DNA from: Acidimicrobiia bacterium
Lineage (GTDB): Bacteria > Actinomycetota > Acidimicrobiia > UBA5794 > JAOTWH01
DNA: 14,647 nucleotides
Assembly: GCA_029863035.1 (NCBI GenBank)
Contig: JAOTWH010000039.1
Span: 1-14,647 of the forward strand
Reading direction: 5' to 3'
The notes below the pieces were generated by a model. The model saw nothing but the letters and a program-made list of their open reading frames with translations. It did no database searches and was not told where the DNA came from. The position numbers and the translations under genes were made by a program. Below, piece by piece: positions 5,262-11,549 of this stretch; positions within the stretch are counted from its first letter, which is position 1, and the number at the start of each line of letters is the position of its first letter.

Positions 5262-6916
5262 CCGGTTTGTCTCAGATCACGCCGATCAAAGAGCATCACC
5301 GCCGCCACGACGAGTCCAATGAACAATCCCAGGAGCACCGCTCCGTGGCCCCAGTTCATGCCGTTCAGCAACGGGTCGCTGCTCAGGTAGTAGTGGAATG
5401 GGCTCAACTTCGCCAGGCCGTCTAGCCCCTCGCTAAACGGAAGGAACCCGTTCGCCACATAGAGACCGAGTGCGGCTCCGACAGCGCCATAGATCGCCAC
5501 CCGGGTGCGGCCGGTGGCGGCGCTCAACGCCAGCGCCAGCGCCCCAAAGACCAGGCCGATCAGCGTGCCAAGCAGCGTGGCAGCGGCGATGTTGAGCGGG
5601 TTCATCCCGAGCCTGCCCAGCATCGAACCCCCGACCACACCTGCGAAGAGGGCAACCGCCACTATGGCCGCCTGGATGATCATGGCCAGGGTCTTCTGGA
5701 GTACCACGGTGGAACGCTTGATTGGGTTGGCCAGCAGCAGACCCATAGTTCGGTTGGCTTCCTCGCCGGCCAGCGCCCGGGCACCGATCGTTACCGTGAC
5801 CACCATGAAGGCAATCGGAACCATCAGGCCGAACGTCTCTATCTGGTAGAAGCCCTCCGGAGTCGACATGTCGCCGCCCCCGAACATCGCCAGCAGTTCC
5901 TCGGGGAATGAATCCGTGAGTTTGACCAGCGTTTCATCGATGAACGTGTACATCGGGCCGATGAGCAGCCCCATCATCAGGAACATCACGTAGGCAACGA
6001 CGATGAGAATGCCCTGGTTCTCCGACGCCGTCTTGACCCAGACCCGGGAGACGCGGGTCGATCCGGCCAGGCGGTCGACGATCCTCTCCGTCATCGGATA
6101 GCCACGGAGCCTGTCGACCAGGCTCACTCGCGTGGTCTGGCCTCTCAGGTCGCGACGATTGACCCCAACAACGGCAGCCGCCGCCAGGAGGCCGATCCCC
6201 ACGATCAGCACCGAGAGGTGGCCCCAATCGAACCCGTTGAGGTGGGGGTCGGAGCCGCTGTAGTAGTACCAGGGGAACGCCTTGACCCCGCTCTTCAGGC
6301 TGTCAACGAGCGGAAGCAGGCCGACGGCGAAGAACGAAATCACCATCACACCGACCGTCGCTCCGGAAGCGAGCGAGGTCTTGCCCGTCCAGGCGCCGAT
6401 CGCCATGGCCAGGAACCCGTAGAAAACGGCGACGACGAACATGTGGAACACGAGAGCGCCAACCTCTATGCCGGTTACGTCGACGTTCAGGATGTCGGGC
6501 ACGACGATGCCGGCGAACCACAGGATCACCGCCCCAAGCGCGCTGAGCAGCACGATATTCACCGCCTTGGACGCGAGGATGTGGGTGCGGCTCTTTGGGT
6601 TGCCAAGCAGCAACCCCATGGTGCCCTTGCGCTCCTCGCCGGCAATCGACGCCGAGCCCATTGACAGCGCCAGTGAGGCAAGGGTGAGGGCCCCATACGA
6701 GCTGTAGATGGCGCCGTATGCGAGGGCACCGACATCGGCGTCGGCCGGGATGTTTATCAGCGCTCGCAGCGCCTCGGGGAGATCCGTGTAGACGGCCAGG
6801 TCGATGTCGCGGTAGACCGCCATCCCGAGGAAGAACACAAGGGCAAGGGCCACCGTCCCGATCGCGACGCCCTTCCACCGATCGAGAAAGGTCTTGGTAA
6901 CGACGGTGGCCAGCAT
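5258..6916 (-). CDS. ABC transporter permease, tandem-duplicated (ABC-2 type)
   Basis: A 552-residue integral membrane protein made of two homologous halves, each with about six helices. Each half has an AGEE...TMGLLL.NP motif (residues 92-106 and 383-397), a YY.S.SDP.LNG segment before the last helix, and an RRDLR ending (residues 255-258 and 546-549). Permeases with two fused half-units typically work as one complete membrane domain with a dimer of the partner ATPase. ATG (6914-6916) overlaps the stop of the ATPase gene (TGATG), so the two are translationally coupled. The pair is most likely an exporter, as it has no binding protein; the substrate is unknown. A fragment of a further permease lies right downstream. 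Confidence 0.85.
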   Translation of the reverse strand: MLATVVTKTFLDRWKGVAIGTVALALVFFLGMAVYRDIDLAVYTDLPEALRALINIPADADVGALAYGAIYSSYGALTLASLALSMGSASIAGEERKGTMGLLLGNPKSRTHILASKAVNIVLLSALGAVILWFAGIVVPDILNVDVTGIEVGALVFHMFVVAVFYGFLAMAIGAWTGKTSLASGATVGVMVISFFAVGLLPLVDSLKSGVKAFPWYYYSGSDPHLNGFDWGHLSVLIVGIGLLAAAAVVGVNRRDLRGQTTRVSLVDRLRGYPMTERIVDRLAGSTRVSRVWVKTASENQGILIVVAYVMFLMMGLLIGPMYTFIDETLVKLTDSFPEELLAMFGGGDMSTPEGFYQIETFGLMVPIAFMVVTVTIGARALAGEEANRTMGLLLANPIKRSTVVLQKTLAMIIQAAIVAVALFAGVVGGSMLGRLGMNPLNIAAATLLGTLIGLVFGALALALSAATGRTRVAIYGAVGAALGLYVANGFLPFSEGLDGLAKLSPFHYYLSSDPLLNGMNWGHGAVLLGLFIGLVVAAVMLFDRRDLRQTG

Positions 6917-7818
6917 CAGGCACCCGCGTCCTCGTAGTAGGTGAGGAAGATCTCTTCCAGGTTGGCTTCGTGGGTGGTGATGTCGAGCAGGCTGTATCGC
7001 TGGGTAACCACTTTCAGCAGCGTCTCCATCTGCCCGTCGAACGACAGGGTCACATGGTGGTTGTCCACCTTCACCTCGCGCACACCGGGGAGGTTCTCGA
7101 GGGCGGCCCCGTCCACCGTCTCATCGAAGAAGAGATTGACGGTGCGGATCGCCTTGGAGCGGAGGTCGGCCACGCCTTCGACCGCGATGAGCTGGCCATG
7201 GCGGATGACGCCGACCCTGTCCGCTACCCGCTGCACCTCGGAGAGCGTGTGACTGGAGAGGAAGACGGTGCGGCCGTCGGAGGCCACCTCGCGCATCATG
7301 GTTTGGAACTCCCGTTGCACCAGGGGGTCGAGACCTGAGCTGGGTTCGTCCATGATCAGCACGTCCGGTTTGTTCATGAACGCCTGAATCAGCCCGACCT
7401 TCTGCCGGTTGCCCGACGACAGGTCGCCAACCTTCTTGGTGAGATCGGCATCGAGTCGCTCGGCAAGTGAGCCGACGAAGTCCCAGTCGACGCCACCTCG
7501 CAGATTGGCGAAGTAGGTGAGCGTGTCCTTGCCGGTCAGATTCGGGTACATCGCCAGGTCGCCGGGAACGTATCCGATGTGATCGCGGATCTCGACCGAC
7601 TGCGAGTGGGTGTCCATGCCGAGGATCGAGGCGCGGCCGGAGGTAGGGCGGATCTCGTCGAGGATGGTGCGGATCATCGTGGTCTTGCCGGCGCCATTTG
7701 GGCCGAGGAAGCCAAAGATCTCGCCGACTTGGACAGCGAGGTTGAGGTCCACCAGGGCCGGGAAGTTCCCGTAGTGCTTGGTCAATCCCTCGGTGTGGAT
7801 GGCGATCTGTTCGGTCAT
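6916..7818 (-). CDS. ABC transporter ATP-binding protein
   Basis: A 300-residue ATPase that powers the neighbouring permease. Visible: Walker A GPNGAGKTT (39-47), signature LSSGNRQK (133-140, a variant of LSGGQ), Walker B VLIMDEP (153-159, Glu158 catalytic), D-loop SGLDP, and switch His190 in SSHTLSEV. The Q-loop region reads YVPGDLAMYPNLTG without a Gln, as in other members of this drug/antibiotic-exporter-like subfamily. A C-terminal domain of about 80 residues follows. The start at ATG 7818 is set by AAAGGAAG 4 nt upstream and by the family N-terminus. The open frame extends upstream to 8049, but that part runs antisense through the uridine-kinase gene and is not coding. Confidence 0.9.
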   Translation of the reverse strand: MTEQIAIHTEGLTKHYGNFPALVDLNLAVQVGEIFGFLGPNGAGKTTMIRTILDEIRPTSGRASILGMDTHSQSVEIRDHIGYVPGDLAMYPNLTGKDTLTYFANLRGGVDWDFVGSLAERLDADLTKKVGDLSSGNRQKVGLIQAFMNKPDVLIMDEPSSGLDPLVQREFQTMMREVASDGRTVFLSSHTLSEVQRVADRVGVIRHGQLIAVEGVADLRSKAIRTVNLFFDETVDGAALENLPGVREVKVDNHHVTLSFDGQMETLLKVVTQRYSLLDITTHEANLEEIFLTYYEDAGA

Positions 7819-7864
7819 GCGGCTTCCTTTGCTGTTCGCGTGATGGCGTTCGGCATCCGTTTCG

Positions 7865-7870
7865 AGGTTA
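7865..7870 (-). promoter_or_regulatory. Candidate -10 box of the ABC exporter operon
   Basis: TAACCT (TANNNT) on the minus strand would start transcription near 7858, giving a leader of about 40 nt that contains the AAAGGAAG ribosome-binding site. No good -35 was found. Confidence 0.35.
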
Positions 7871-7901
7871 CCGGCCCGTGTCTGGCCCTCCAGGGGAGAT
7901 G

Positions 7902-7907
7902 TACCCT
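7902..7907 (+). promoter_or_regulatory. Candidate -10 box of the uridine kinase gene
   Basis: TACCCT (TANNNT) ends 8 nt before ATG 7916, so transcription would begin at or one base before that ATG (leaderless). If instead the TTG at 7907 is the start, this box would lie on top of the start codon and could not be the promoter. Confidence 0.35.
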
Positions 7908-7915
7908 TGGCGTTG

Positions 7916-8560
7916 ATGGAATCCAGCTTTCCGTGGCCGAAGCCCGACACCGAAGGACCTCTTGTCATCGGTATCGCTGGGGGCTCTGGCTCCGGAAAGA
8001 CCACGGTGGCCCACGCGCTATCCGAGTCCGTTCCCGCCGCCTCCATCATCGAGCATGACGCCTACTACTGGGCGCGCGACGACGAACCGTTCGAGCAAAG
8101 GACCAAGGTCAACTACGACCATCCCGACGCCTTCGAAACGTCGCTTCTGGTGGAGCACCTCAAGCAACTGCGGCAGGGCCAAGCCATCGACAAGCCGATC
8201 TACGACTACGCCCAACACACCAGGTCTGGCGAAACCCGAAGGGTCGAGCCAACCCCGGTGATCATCATCGAGGGCATCCTGGTGCTGGCTGAAGCCGAGC
8301 TTCGAGAGCTGATGGACCTCAAAGTGTTCGTCGACACCGACGCCGACATTCGCTTCATACGCCGGTTGGAGCGCGATATCAACGATCGGGGCCGCAGCGT
8401 CGAGTCGGTAGTGGCGCAGTATCAGGAGACGGTGCGCCCCATGCACCTTCAGTTCGTTGAAGCGTCAAAGCGCTACGCCGATCTGATCCTGCCAGAGGGC
8501 TACTCGGCCCCCGGGGTCGGCACCCTCACTTCGATGGTGCGCGACTACCTGAGCCGGTAA
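7916..8560 (+). CDS. udk: Uridine kinase
   Basis: A 214-residue uridine/cytidine kinase that phosphorylates uridine or cytidine to the monophosphate in pyrimidine salvage. Motifs: Walker A GGSGSGKTT (22-30), the EHDAYYW segment after the first helix (conserved Asp/Tyr in substrate binding), NYDHPDAF, the YDYAQHTR block, VIIIEGILVL with the Walker-B-like strand, and the lid helix RFIRRLERDINDRGRS. Two starts are possible. ATG 7916 lies 8 nt after a -10 box (leaderless); TTG 7907, three codons earlier in the same frame, has GGGGAG 8 nt upstream. I prefer ATG, but the TTG is a real alternative. The gene is monocistronic and followed by a hairpin. Confidence 0.92.
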   Translation: MESSFPWPKPDTEGPLVIGIAGGSGSGKTTVAHALSESVPAASIIEHDAYYWARDDEPFEQRTKVNYDHPDAFETSLLVEHLKQLRQGQAIDKPIYDYAQHTRSGETRRVEPTPVIIIEGILVLAEAELRELMDLKVFVDTDADIRFIRRLERDINDRGRSVESVVAQYQETVRPMHLQFVEASKRYADLILPEGYSAPGVGTLTSMVRDYLSR

Positions 8561-8563
8561 GAC

Positions 8564-8597
8564 CCCCCTCCCGCTTGCGTGAGTGGTAGGGGGAGGG
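8564..8597 (+). terminator. GC-rich hairpin after udk (REP-like, copy 2)
   Basis: CCCCCTCCC (8564-8572) pairs perfectly with GGGGGAGGG (8589-8597) around a 16-nt loop that begins with the GCTTGCG core also seen in the other REP-like copies. It starts 4 nt after the udk stop, between convergent genes. No T tract follows. Confidence 0.5.
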
Positions 8598-8729
8598 TGT
8601 CAACCCGTCCGAAGATGCTCTTGAAAGGCGCAACCGCCCGATCGAGTGGTGGCAGCCAAAGAACGAGGAATGAGTCGTGGCATCGGAGCCGTGGTCGCGG
8701 CTGAGGCCTGCATCTTCGCTAGCGGTCGC
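8598..8729. other. Intergenic stretch between two repeat copies
   Basis: About 130 nt between the convergent udk and ridA genes. I see no gene, RNA or promoter here; only the flanking palindromic elements are notable. Confidence 0.4.
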
Positions 8730-8730
8730 C

Positions 8731-8790
8731 ACCCCCTCCTTACCTCCCCCGCTTGCGCGGGGAGGAATCAAAAAGCGAGGGAGGGGGAGT
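8731..8790. repeat. REP-like GC-rich palindromic element, copy 3
   Basis: The core CCTCCCCCGCTTGCGCGGGG is a near-perfect hairpin (one unpaired C) sharing the CCCGCTTGCG core with copies 1, 2 and 6, followed by GCGAGGGAGGGGGAG, which resembles the second half of copy 1. It ends 6 nt from the ridA stop codon, so it may also act as the 3' end structure of the ridA/Fe-S carrier transcript. Confidence 0.65.
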
Positions 8791-8796
8791 TCAGGC

Positions 8797-9180
8797 TTAG
8801 CGCGCGGCTATCGCTTCGATCTCGACGTCGAAGCCACCGGGCAGGCCGCCAGCCTGGAAAGCAGCCCGGGCAGGGAACTGCCCCTCTGAGAAGTAGCTTC
8901 CGTAGACCTCGTTGACGGCTGCATAGTCGCCAATGTCGGCCAGGTAGACGTTGGTCTTGGCGATGTCGTCGAACCCCAGGCCAACTCCTTCGAGGATGAT
9001 CTTCAGGTTCTCCATCACTCGCTTGGCCTGGGTGGCGACGTCGCCCTCTACCCGCTCTCCGTTCGTCGGGTCGATGGCGACCTGGCCAGCGATGAAGACG
9101 AGGCCGTGGGCCTCGGTGGCCACGTTGTACGGCCCCATGGGCGCGACGGTTCCGTCGATGGAATGGACTTGCTTGGGCAT
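8797..9180 (-). CDS. RidA family protein (reactive intermediate deaminase)
   Basis: A 127-residue RidA/YjgF/YER057c/UK114 family protein. RidA hydrolyses reactive enamine/imine intermediates such as 2-aminoacrylate to keto acids, protecting PLP enzymes. The C-terminal signature QFPARAAFQAGGLPGGFDVE holds the catalytic Arg105 and Glu120 at the same positions as in E. coli RidA. The N-terminal block reads VFIAGQVAIDP, where the usual SGQ is AGQ, a substitution at a substrate-contact position. ATG 9180 has a strong AGGAGG 4 nt upstream. It follows the A-type Fe-S carrier on the same strand with 51 nt between, so the two may be cotranscribed. Confidence 0.9.
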   Translation of the reverse strand: MPKQVHSIDGTVAPMGPYNVATEAHGLVFIAGQVAIDPTNGERVEGDVATQAKRVMENLKIILEGVGLGFDDIAKTNVYLADIGDYAAVNEVYGSYFSEGQFPARAAFQAGGLPGGFDVEIEAIAAR

Positions 9181-9231
9181 GAGACCTCCTGGTTGGAGGC
9201 CGAGCCTAGGAACCGCTGAGGTGCGTCGGAC

Positions 9232-9552
9232 CTAGTTGAAAGAGTTGCCGCAGCCGCAGCTGTGGGAGACGTTGGGGTTGGAGATCTTGAAGCCGGCGCC
9301 CTGTAGTCCGTCGACAAAGTCGACCTCGGTGCCCTGGATCATCTCAGCCGACTGGCGGTCGATGACGACCTTGACGCCGTCGAAATCCTTGACGAAATCC
9401 TCTAGCTCGTCGAACTTGGAGTCGAAGAACATCTCGTATTGGAACCCGGAGCAGCCACCGGCCTTGACGCCGAGACGCAACGCCTGGGCGTCTTCCTCAG
9501 CATCGATGAGCTCGCGAACCTTGTCGATGGCGGGGGGTGTGAGCGTGATCAT
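9232..9552 (-). CDS. A-type iron-sulfur carrier protein (ErpA/IscA/HesB family)
   Basis: A 106-residue A-type carrier that delivers Fe-S clusters to apoproteins. The three cluster-binding cysteines are present: Cys34 in AGGCSGFQYEM, and Cys99 and Cys101 in the terminal SCGCGNSFN. Length and ending are typical. ATG 9552 has AAGGAG upstream with 11 nt between. A TATACT -10 box (9581-9586) would give a leader of about 22 nt. Its position divergent from the Mrp ATPase, another Fe-S carrier/scaffold-type protein, fits a role in cluster assembly. Whether it is ErpA or IscA cannot be told from sequence alone. Confidence 0.93.
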   Translation of the reverse strand: MITLTPPAIDKVRELIDAEEDAQALRLGVKAGGCSGFQYEMFFDSKFDELEDFVKDFDGVKVVIDRQSAEMIQGTEVDFVDGLQGAGFKISNPNVSHSCGCGNSFN

Positions 9553-9580
9553 GTTCTGCGGATCTCCTTTTGGAACTGGG

Positions 9581-9586
9581 AGTATA
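9581..9586 (-). promoter_or_regulatory. -10 box of the Fe-S carrier/ridA unit
   Basis: TATACT on the minus strand is a near-ideal -10. Transcription would start near 9574 and leave room for the AAGGAG ribosome-binding site before ATG 9552. No good -35 at 17-19 nt. Confidence 0.5.
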
Positions 9587-9636
9587 TCGGTGTTGTTGGG
9601 GTTGTATGAGAGGGTTTTCCAGCACCCAAGTCAACG

Positions 9637-9642
9637 TAGGAT
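9637..9642 (+). promoter_or_regulatory. -10 box of the Mrp gene
   Basis: TAGGAT (TANNNT) ends 7 nt before ATG 9650, predicting a leaderless mRNA. The upstream bases could instead be read as a weak GTAGGA ribosome-binding site, but the exact -10 spacing matches the other leaderless genes in the window. Confidence 0.45.
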
Positions 9643-9649
9643 TCGAGCA

Positions 9650-10807
9650 ATGCCTTCCATTTCTGACGTCGAATCTGCCCTGCGCGGGGTAATGGACCCC
9701 GAGCTGGGCGGCGACATCATCGAGCTGGGCATGGTGCCCAAGATCGAGCTCAGCGACGAAGGAGACGCCACTATCCACGTGGCGTTGACCATCGCGGCCT
9801 GTCCCATGCGCGACCAGATCGAGGGCGATGTGGTGCGCAAGGTTGAGGCGATGCCCGGTATCCGCTCGGCCAAGGTGGAAGTAACCGCGATGACCCAGTC
9901 GCAGCGTTCCGACCTTATGGCGAAGGCTCGCTTCATGGCCCGCGAGGAGGCCCAGCCAACGCAGGTGAACCCGATGACGAGGGTTATCGCTGTGGGCTCC
10001 GGCAAAGGAGGAGTCGGCAAGTCCTCGGTGAGCGTCAACCTGGCCGTTGCGCTCAAGGAGCTGGGTTACAAGATCGGGGTGCTCGACGCCGATATCTGGG
10101 GCTTCTCGTTGCCGCGAATGTTGGGAGCGACCGGCAGGCTCGAAGCCAACGAAGATCGCAAGATCGTTCCCGAAGACGCCAACGGCATCCAGCTGGTCTC
10201 GACCGGTTTGCTGGTCGAGACCGAGGACACCGCGCTCATGTGGCGCGGCTTGATGCTGTCAAAGGCGTTGGAGCAGTTCCTGCAAGATGTGGCGTGGGAT
10301 CAGGATCTCGACTATCTGATCCTGGACCTACCGCCCGGTACGGGGGACATCCAAATGGCTCTGGCCAGACTGCTGCCTCAGGCAGAAATGATCGTCGTCA
10401 CCACGCCTCAGAAGGCCGCCCAGAAGGTGGCGGCTCGGGTGGCCGACATGGCGCGCCGCTCTTTCATGCCGGTGGTGGGCATCATCGAGAACATGTCTGG
10501 CTTCACAACCCCGAGCGGTGAGCACTTCGATCTGTTCGGTGTCGGAGGCGGTCAGGAACTGGCGGATGAACTAGGCGTGCCGCTTATCACCCAAGTTCCG
10601 CTCGATCCCGAGGTAGTGGCTGGCGGTGACGGTGGCGCTCCCGTGGTTAGCGCCAAACCCGACTCCCCTTCCGCCGAGGCGTTCAGGCAAGCTGCCAAGC
10701 AACTGACCCAGCTGGTGCCCCCCGTCGAGGACGAAACCTGCACTGCCCGTATCAAAGTGTTGGAAGACCAGCTGGAACGTCTACAAGCAGACTCAACCGA
10801 CGCTTAG
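9650..10807 (+). CDS. mrp: Mrp/NBP35 (ApbC) family P-loop ATPase
   Basis: A 385-residue Mrp-type protein thought to bind and transfer Fe-S clusters in an ATP-dependent manner. Residues 1-80 form the DUF59/MIP18-like domain (MDPELGGDIIELGMV; Cys51 in AACPMRD). The ATPase domain follows with the deviant Walker A GKGGVGKS (118-125), VLDADIWGFSLPRML (145-159) and LILDLPPGTGD (223-233). The Cys-x-x-Cys pair that binds the cluster in many Mrp/ApbC proteins is absent: the site reads ENMSGFTTPSGEHFDLFG (280-297), as in actinobacterial Mrp proteins. The only other Cys is Cys364, in a C-terminal tail predicted to be helical. ATG 9650 was chosen because the conserved domain begins there; the open frame back to 9236 is antisense to the Fe-S carrier. 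It overlaps the YciI-like gene by 15 nt at the 3' end. Confidence 0.92.
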   Translation: MPSISDVESALRGVMDPELGGDIIELGMVPKIELSDEGDATIHVALTIAACPMRDQIEGDVVRKVEAMPGIRSAKVEVTAMTQSQRSDLMAKARFMAREEAQPTQVNPMTRVIAVGSGKGGVGKSSVSVNLAVALKELGYKIGVLDADIWGFSLPRMLGATGRLEANEDRKIVPEDANGIQLVSTGLLVETEDTALMWRGLMLSKALEQFLQDVAWDQDLDYLILDLPPGTGDIQMALARLLPQAEMIVVTTPQKAAQKVAARVADMARRSFMPVVGIIENMSGFTTPSGEHFDLFGVGGGQELADELGVPLITQVPLDPEVVAGGDGGAPVVSAKPDSPSAEAFRQAAKQLTQLVPPVEDETCTARIKVLEDQLERLQADSTDA

Positions 10808-11110
10808 GTGGTCGCTGACCGCGGCCACCCGGTAAGGGAATAGCTCGGCGGTCATAACGCTCTCGACCACGGCAGGGTCTTCGTCCACGAACTGCTGTGC
10901 CTCGACCCCGTTCGTCGCCTCGAAGATCACGATCCCGAACGACGACGGGTCTGTGTTCTGAGTGCGGCCAGCCAGCAGCACTTTGCCCGCAGACGCAAGC
11001 CGGTCGAGCCGTGCGAAGTGGCGCGACACGGTGTCTTGCTCGGACGGGGTTCCGCCGTCGACCAGCATTTCGGGCCTGGTGACCTTCAGGGTGTAAAGGA
11101 ATTGGGCCAT
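10793..11110 (-). CDS. YciI-like protein
   Basis: A 105-residue ferredoxin-like-fold protein of the YciI/YCII type: first strand MAQFLYTLKVTRP, helix SRHFARLDRLASAGKVLLAG with His31 (a His is conserved near here in the family), then FGIVIFEATNGVEAQQFVDE, and the VVESVMTAELFPYRV segment near the end. Family members are proposed to be small enzymes or accessory domains, but the role of most is unknown. ATG 11110 was chosen because the family's first strand starts there; the long open frame upstream to 11722 runs through repeats and antisense to tryptophanase. A TACGCT (11120-11125) lies 9 nt before the ATG. The end overlaps the mrp stop on the opposite strand. Confidence 0.78.
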   Translation of the reverse strand: MAQFLYTLKVTRPEMLVDGGTPSEQDTVSRHFARLDRLASAGKVLLAGRTQNTDPSSFGIVIFEATNGVEAQQFVDEDPAVVESVMTAELFPYRVAAVSDHLSVG

Positions 11111-11123
11111 GGTGTTGTGAGCG

Positions 11124-11154
11124 TATCCCCCCACCGCCCGAAGGGTGGGGGATA
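11124..11154. repeat. REP-like palindrome upstream of the YciI-like gene, copy 4
   Basis: TATCCCCCCACC and GGTGGGGGATA pair over 11 bp with a single bulged C, with the loop sequence containing GCCCGAA. It sits just upstream of the YciI-like start codon and overlaps its possible -10 box by two bases. Confidence 0.6.
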
Positions 11155-11312
11155 AGGTCGGGCTCGGTCGAGTCCTGCTCAACCTCGACTGTCGCCCTCC
11201 TCTGTGCCGCCTTCGGCGGCGGTCTCGTTGTAGGTGCCGGAGTGCTCGAAGAGCACGCAGGCGGAGGGGGAGCTGAAGTGCAGCACATCGAGGCACGGTG
11301 CAAGTCTGCGCA
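11155..11312. other. Intergenic stretch with a small hairpin and a doubtful 35-codon frame
   Basis: GCCGCC-TTC-GGCGGC (11206-11220) is a perfect 6-bp hairpin with a 3-nt loop. On the minus strand a short frame ending at 11179 reads LHFSSPSACVLFEHSGTYNE and then an acidic/Gly-rich tail; it could begin at a GTG, but has no ribosome-binding site or recognised family, so I do not call it a gene. Confidence 0.3.
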
Positions 11313-11485
11313 GGGTCAGCTCCCCCATCCGCTTCGCGGTCGTTGCGGGCCCATAGGAAGGCGATCGATCGCCTGCTGTCGCTCCCCCATCCCCTCGGGC
11401 CTTTGGCCCGAGGTATTTCCCCCACCCTTCGGGCGGGAGAAGAGAAGAGCTCGGGGTACTTCCCCCGCAAGCGGGAGAAGGGAAG
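11313..11485. repeat. Composite cluster of REP-like palindromes, copies 5-6
   Basis: At least three modules are adjacent. 11313-11330 is an exact inverted copy of 4088-4105. AGGCGATCGATCGCCT (11359-11374) is a perfect 16-bp palindrome. CCTCGGGCC-TTT-GGCCCGAGG (11393-11413) is a perfect 9-bp hairpin. 11449-11485 is an inverted copy of 4042-4077 with one extra base. Together with 11111-11312 this makes a 439-nt gap with no clear gene; the array ends about 65 nt before the tryptophanase start. Confidence 0.75.
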
Positions 11486-11549
11486 ACCGCCTGCTGCGAC
11501 CGACCGCCCTTCGCTATGGCACACTGGGGTCAACGGAGAAAAGAGAGCT

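Noticed and set aside
7819..8049. Upstream extension of the ABC ATPase frame
   Set aside because: It is antisense to uridine kinase and not like the ATPase family; ATG 7818 has a good ribosome-binding site.
9236..9649. Extension of the Mrp frame back to 9236
   Set aside because: It runs antisense through the A-type Fe-S carrier gene; the conserved DUF59 domain begins at 9650.
11124..11485. CRISPR array
   Set aside because: The repeats are palindromic, unequal, in both orientations and without regular spacers; no cas gene is present.
11298..11549. N-terminal extension of tryptophanase to 11298 (543-codon frame)
   Set aside because: The extra part is translated from palindromic repeats and resembles no protein; the family's N-terminus starts at ATG 11550.
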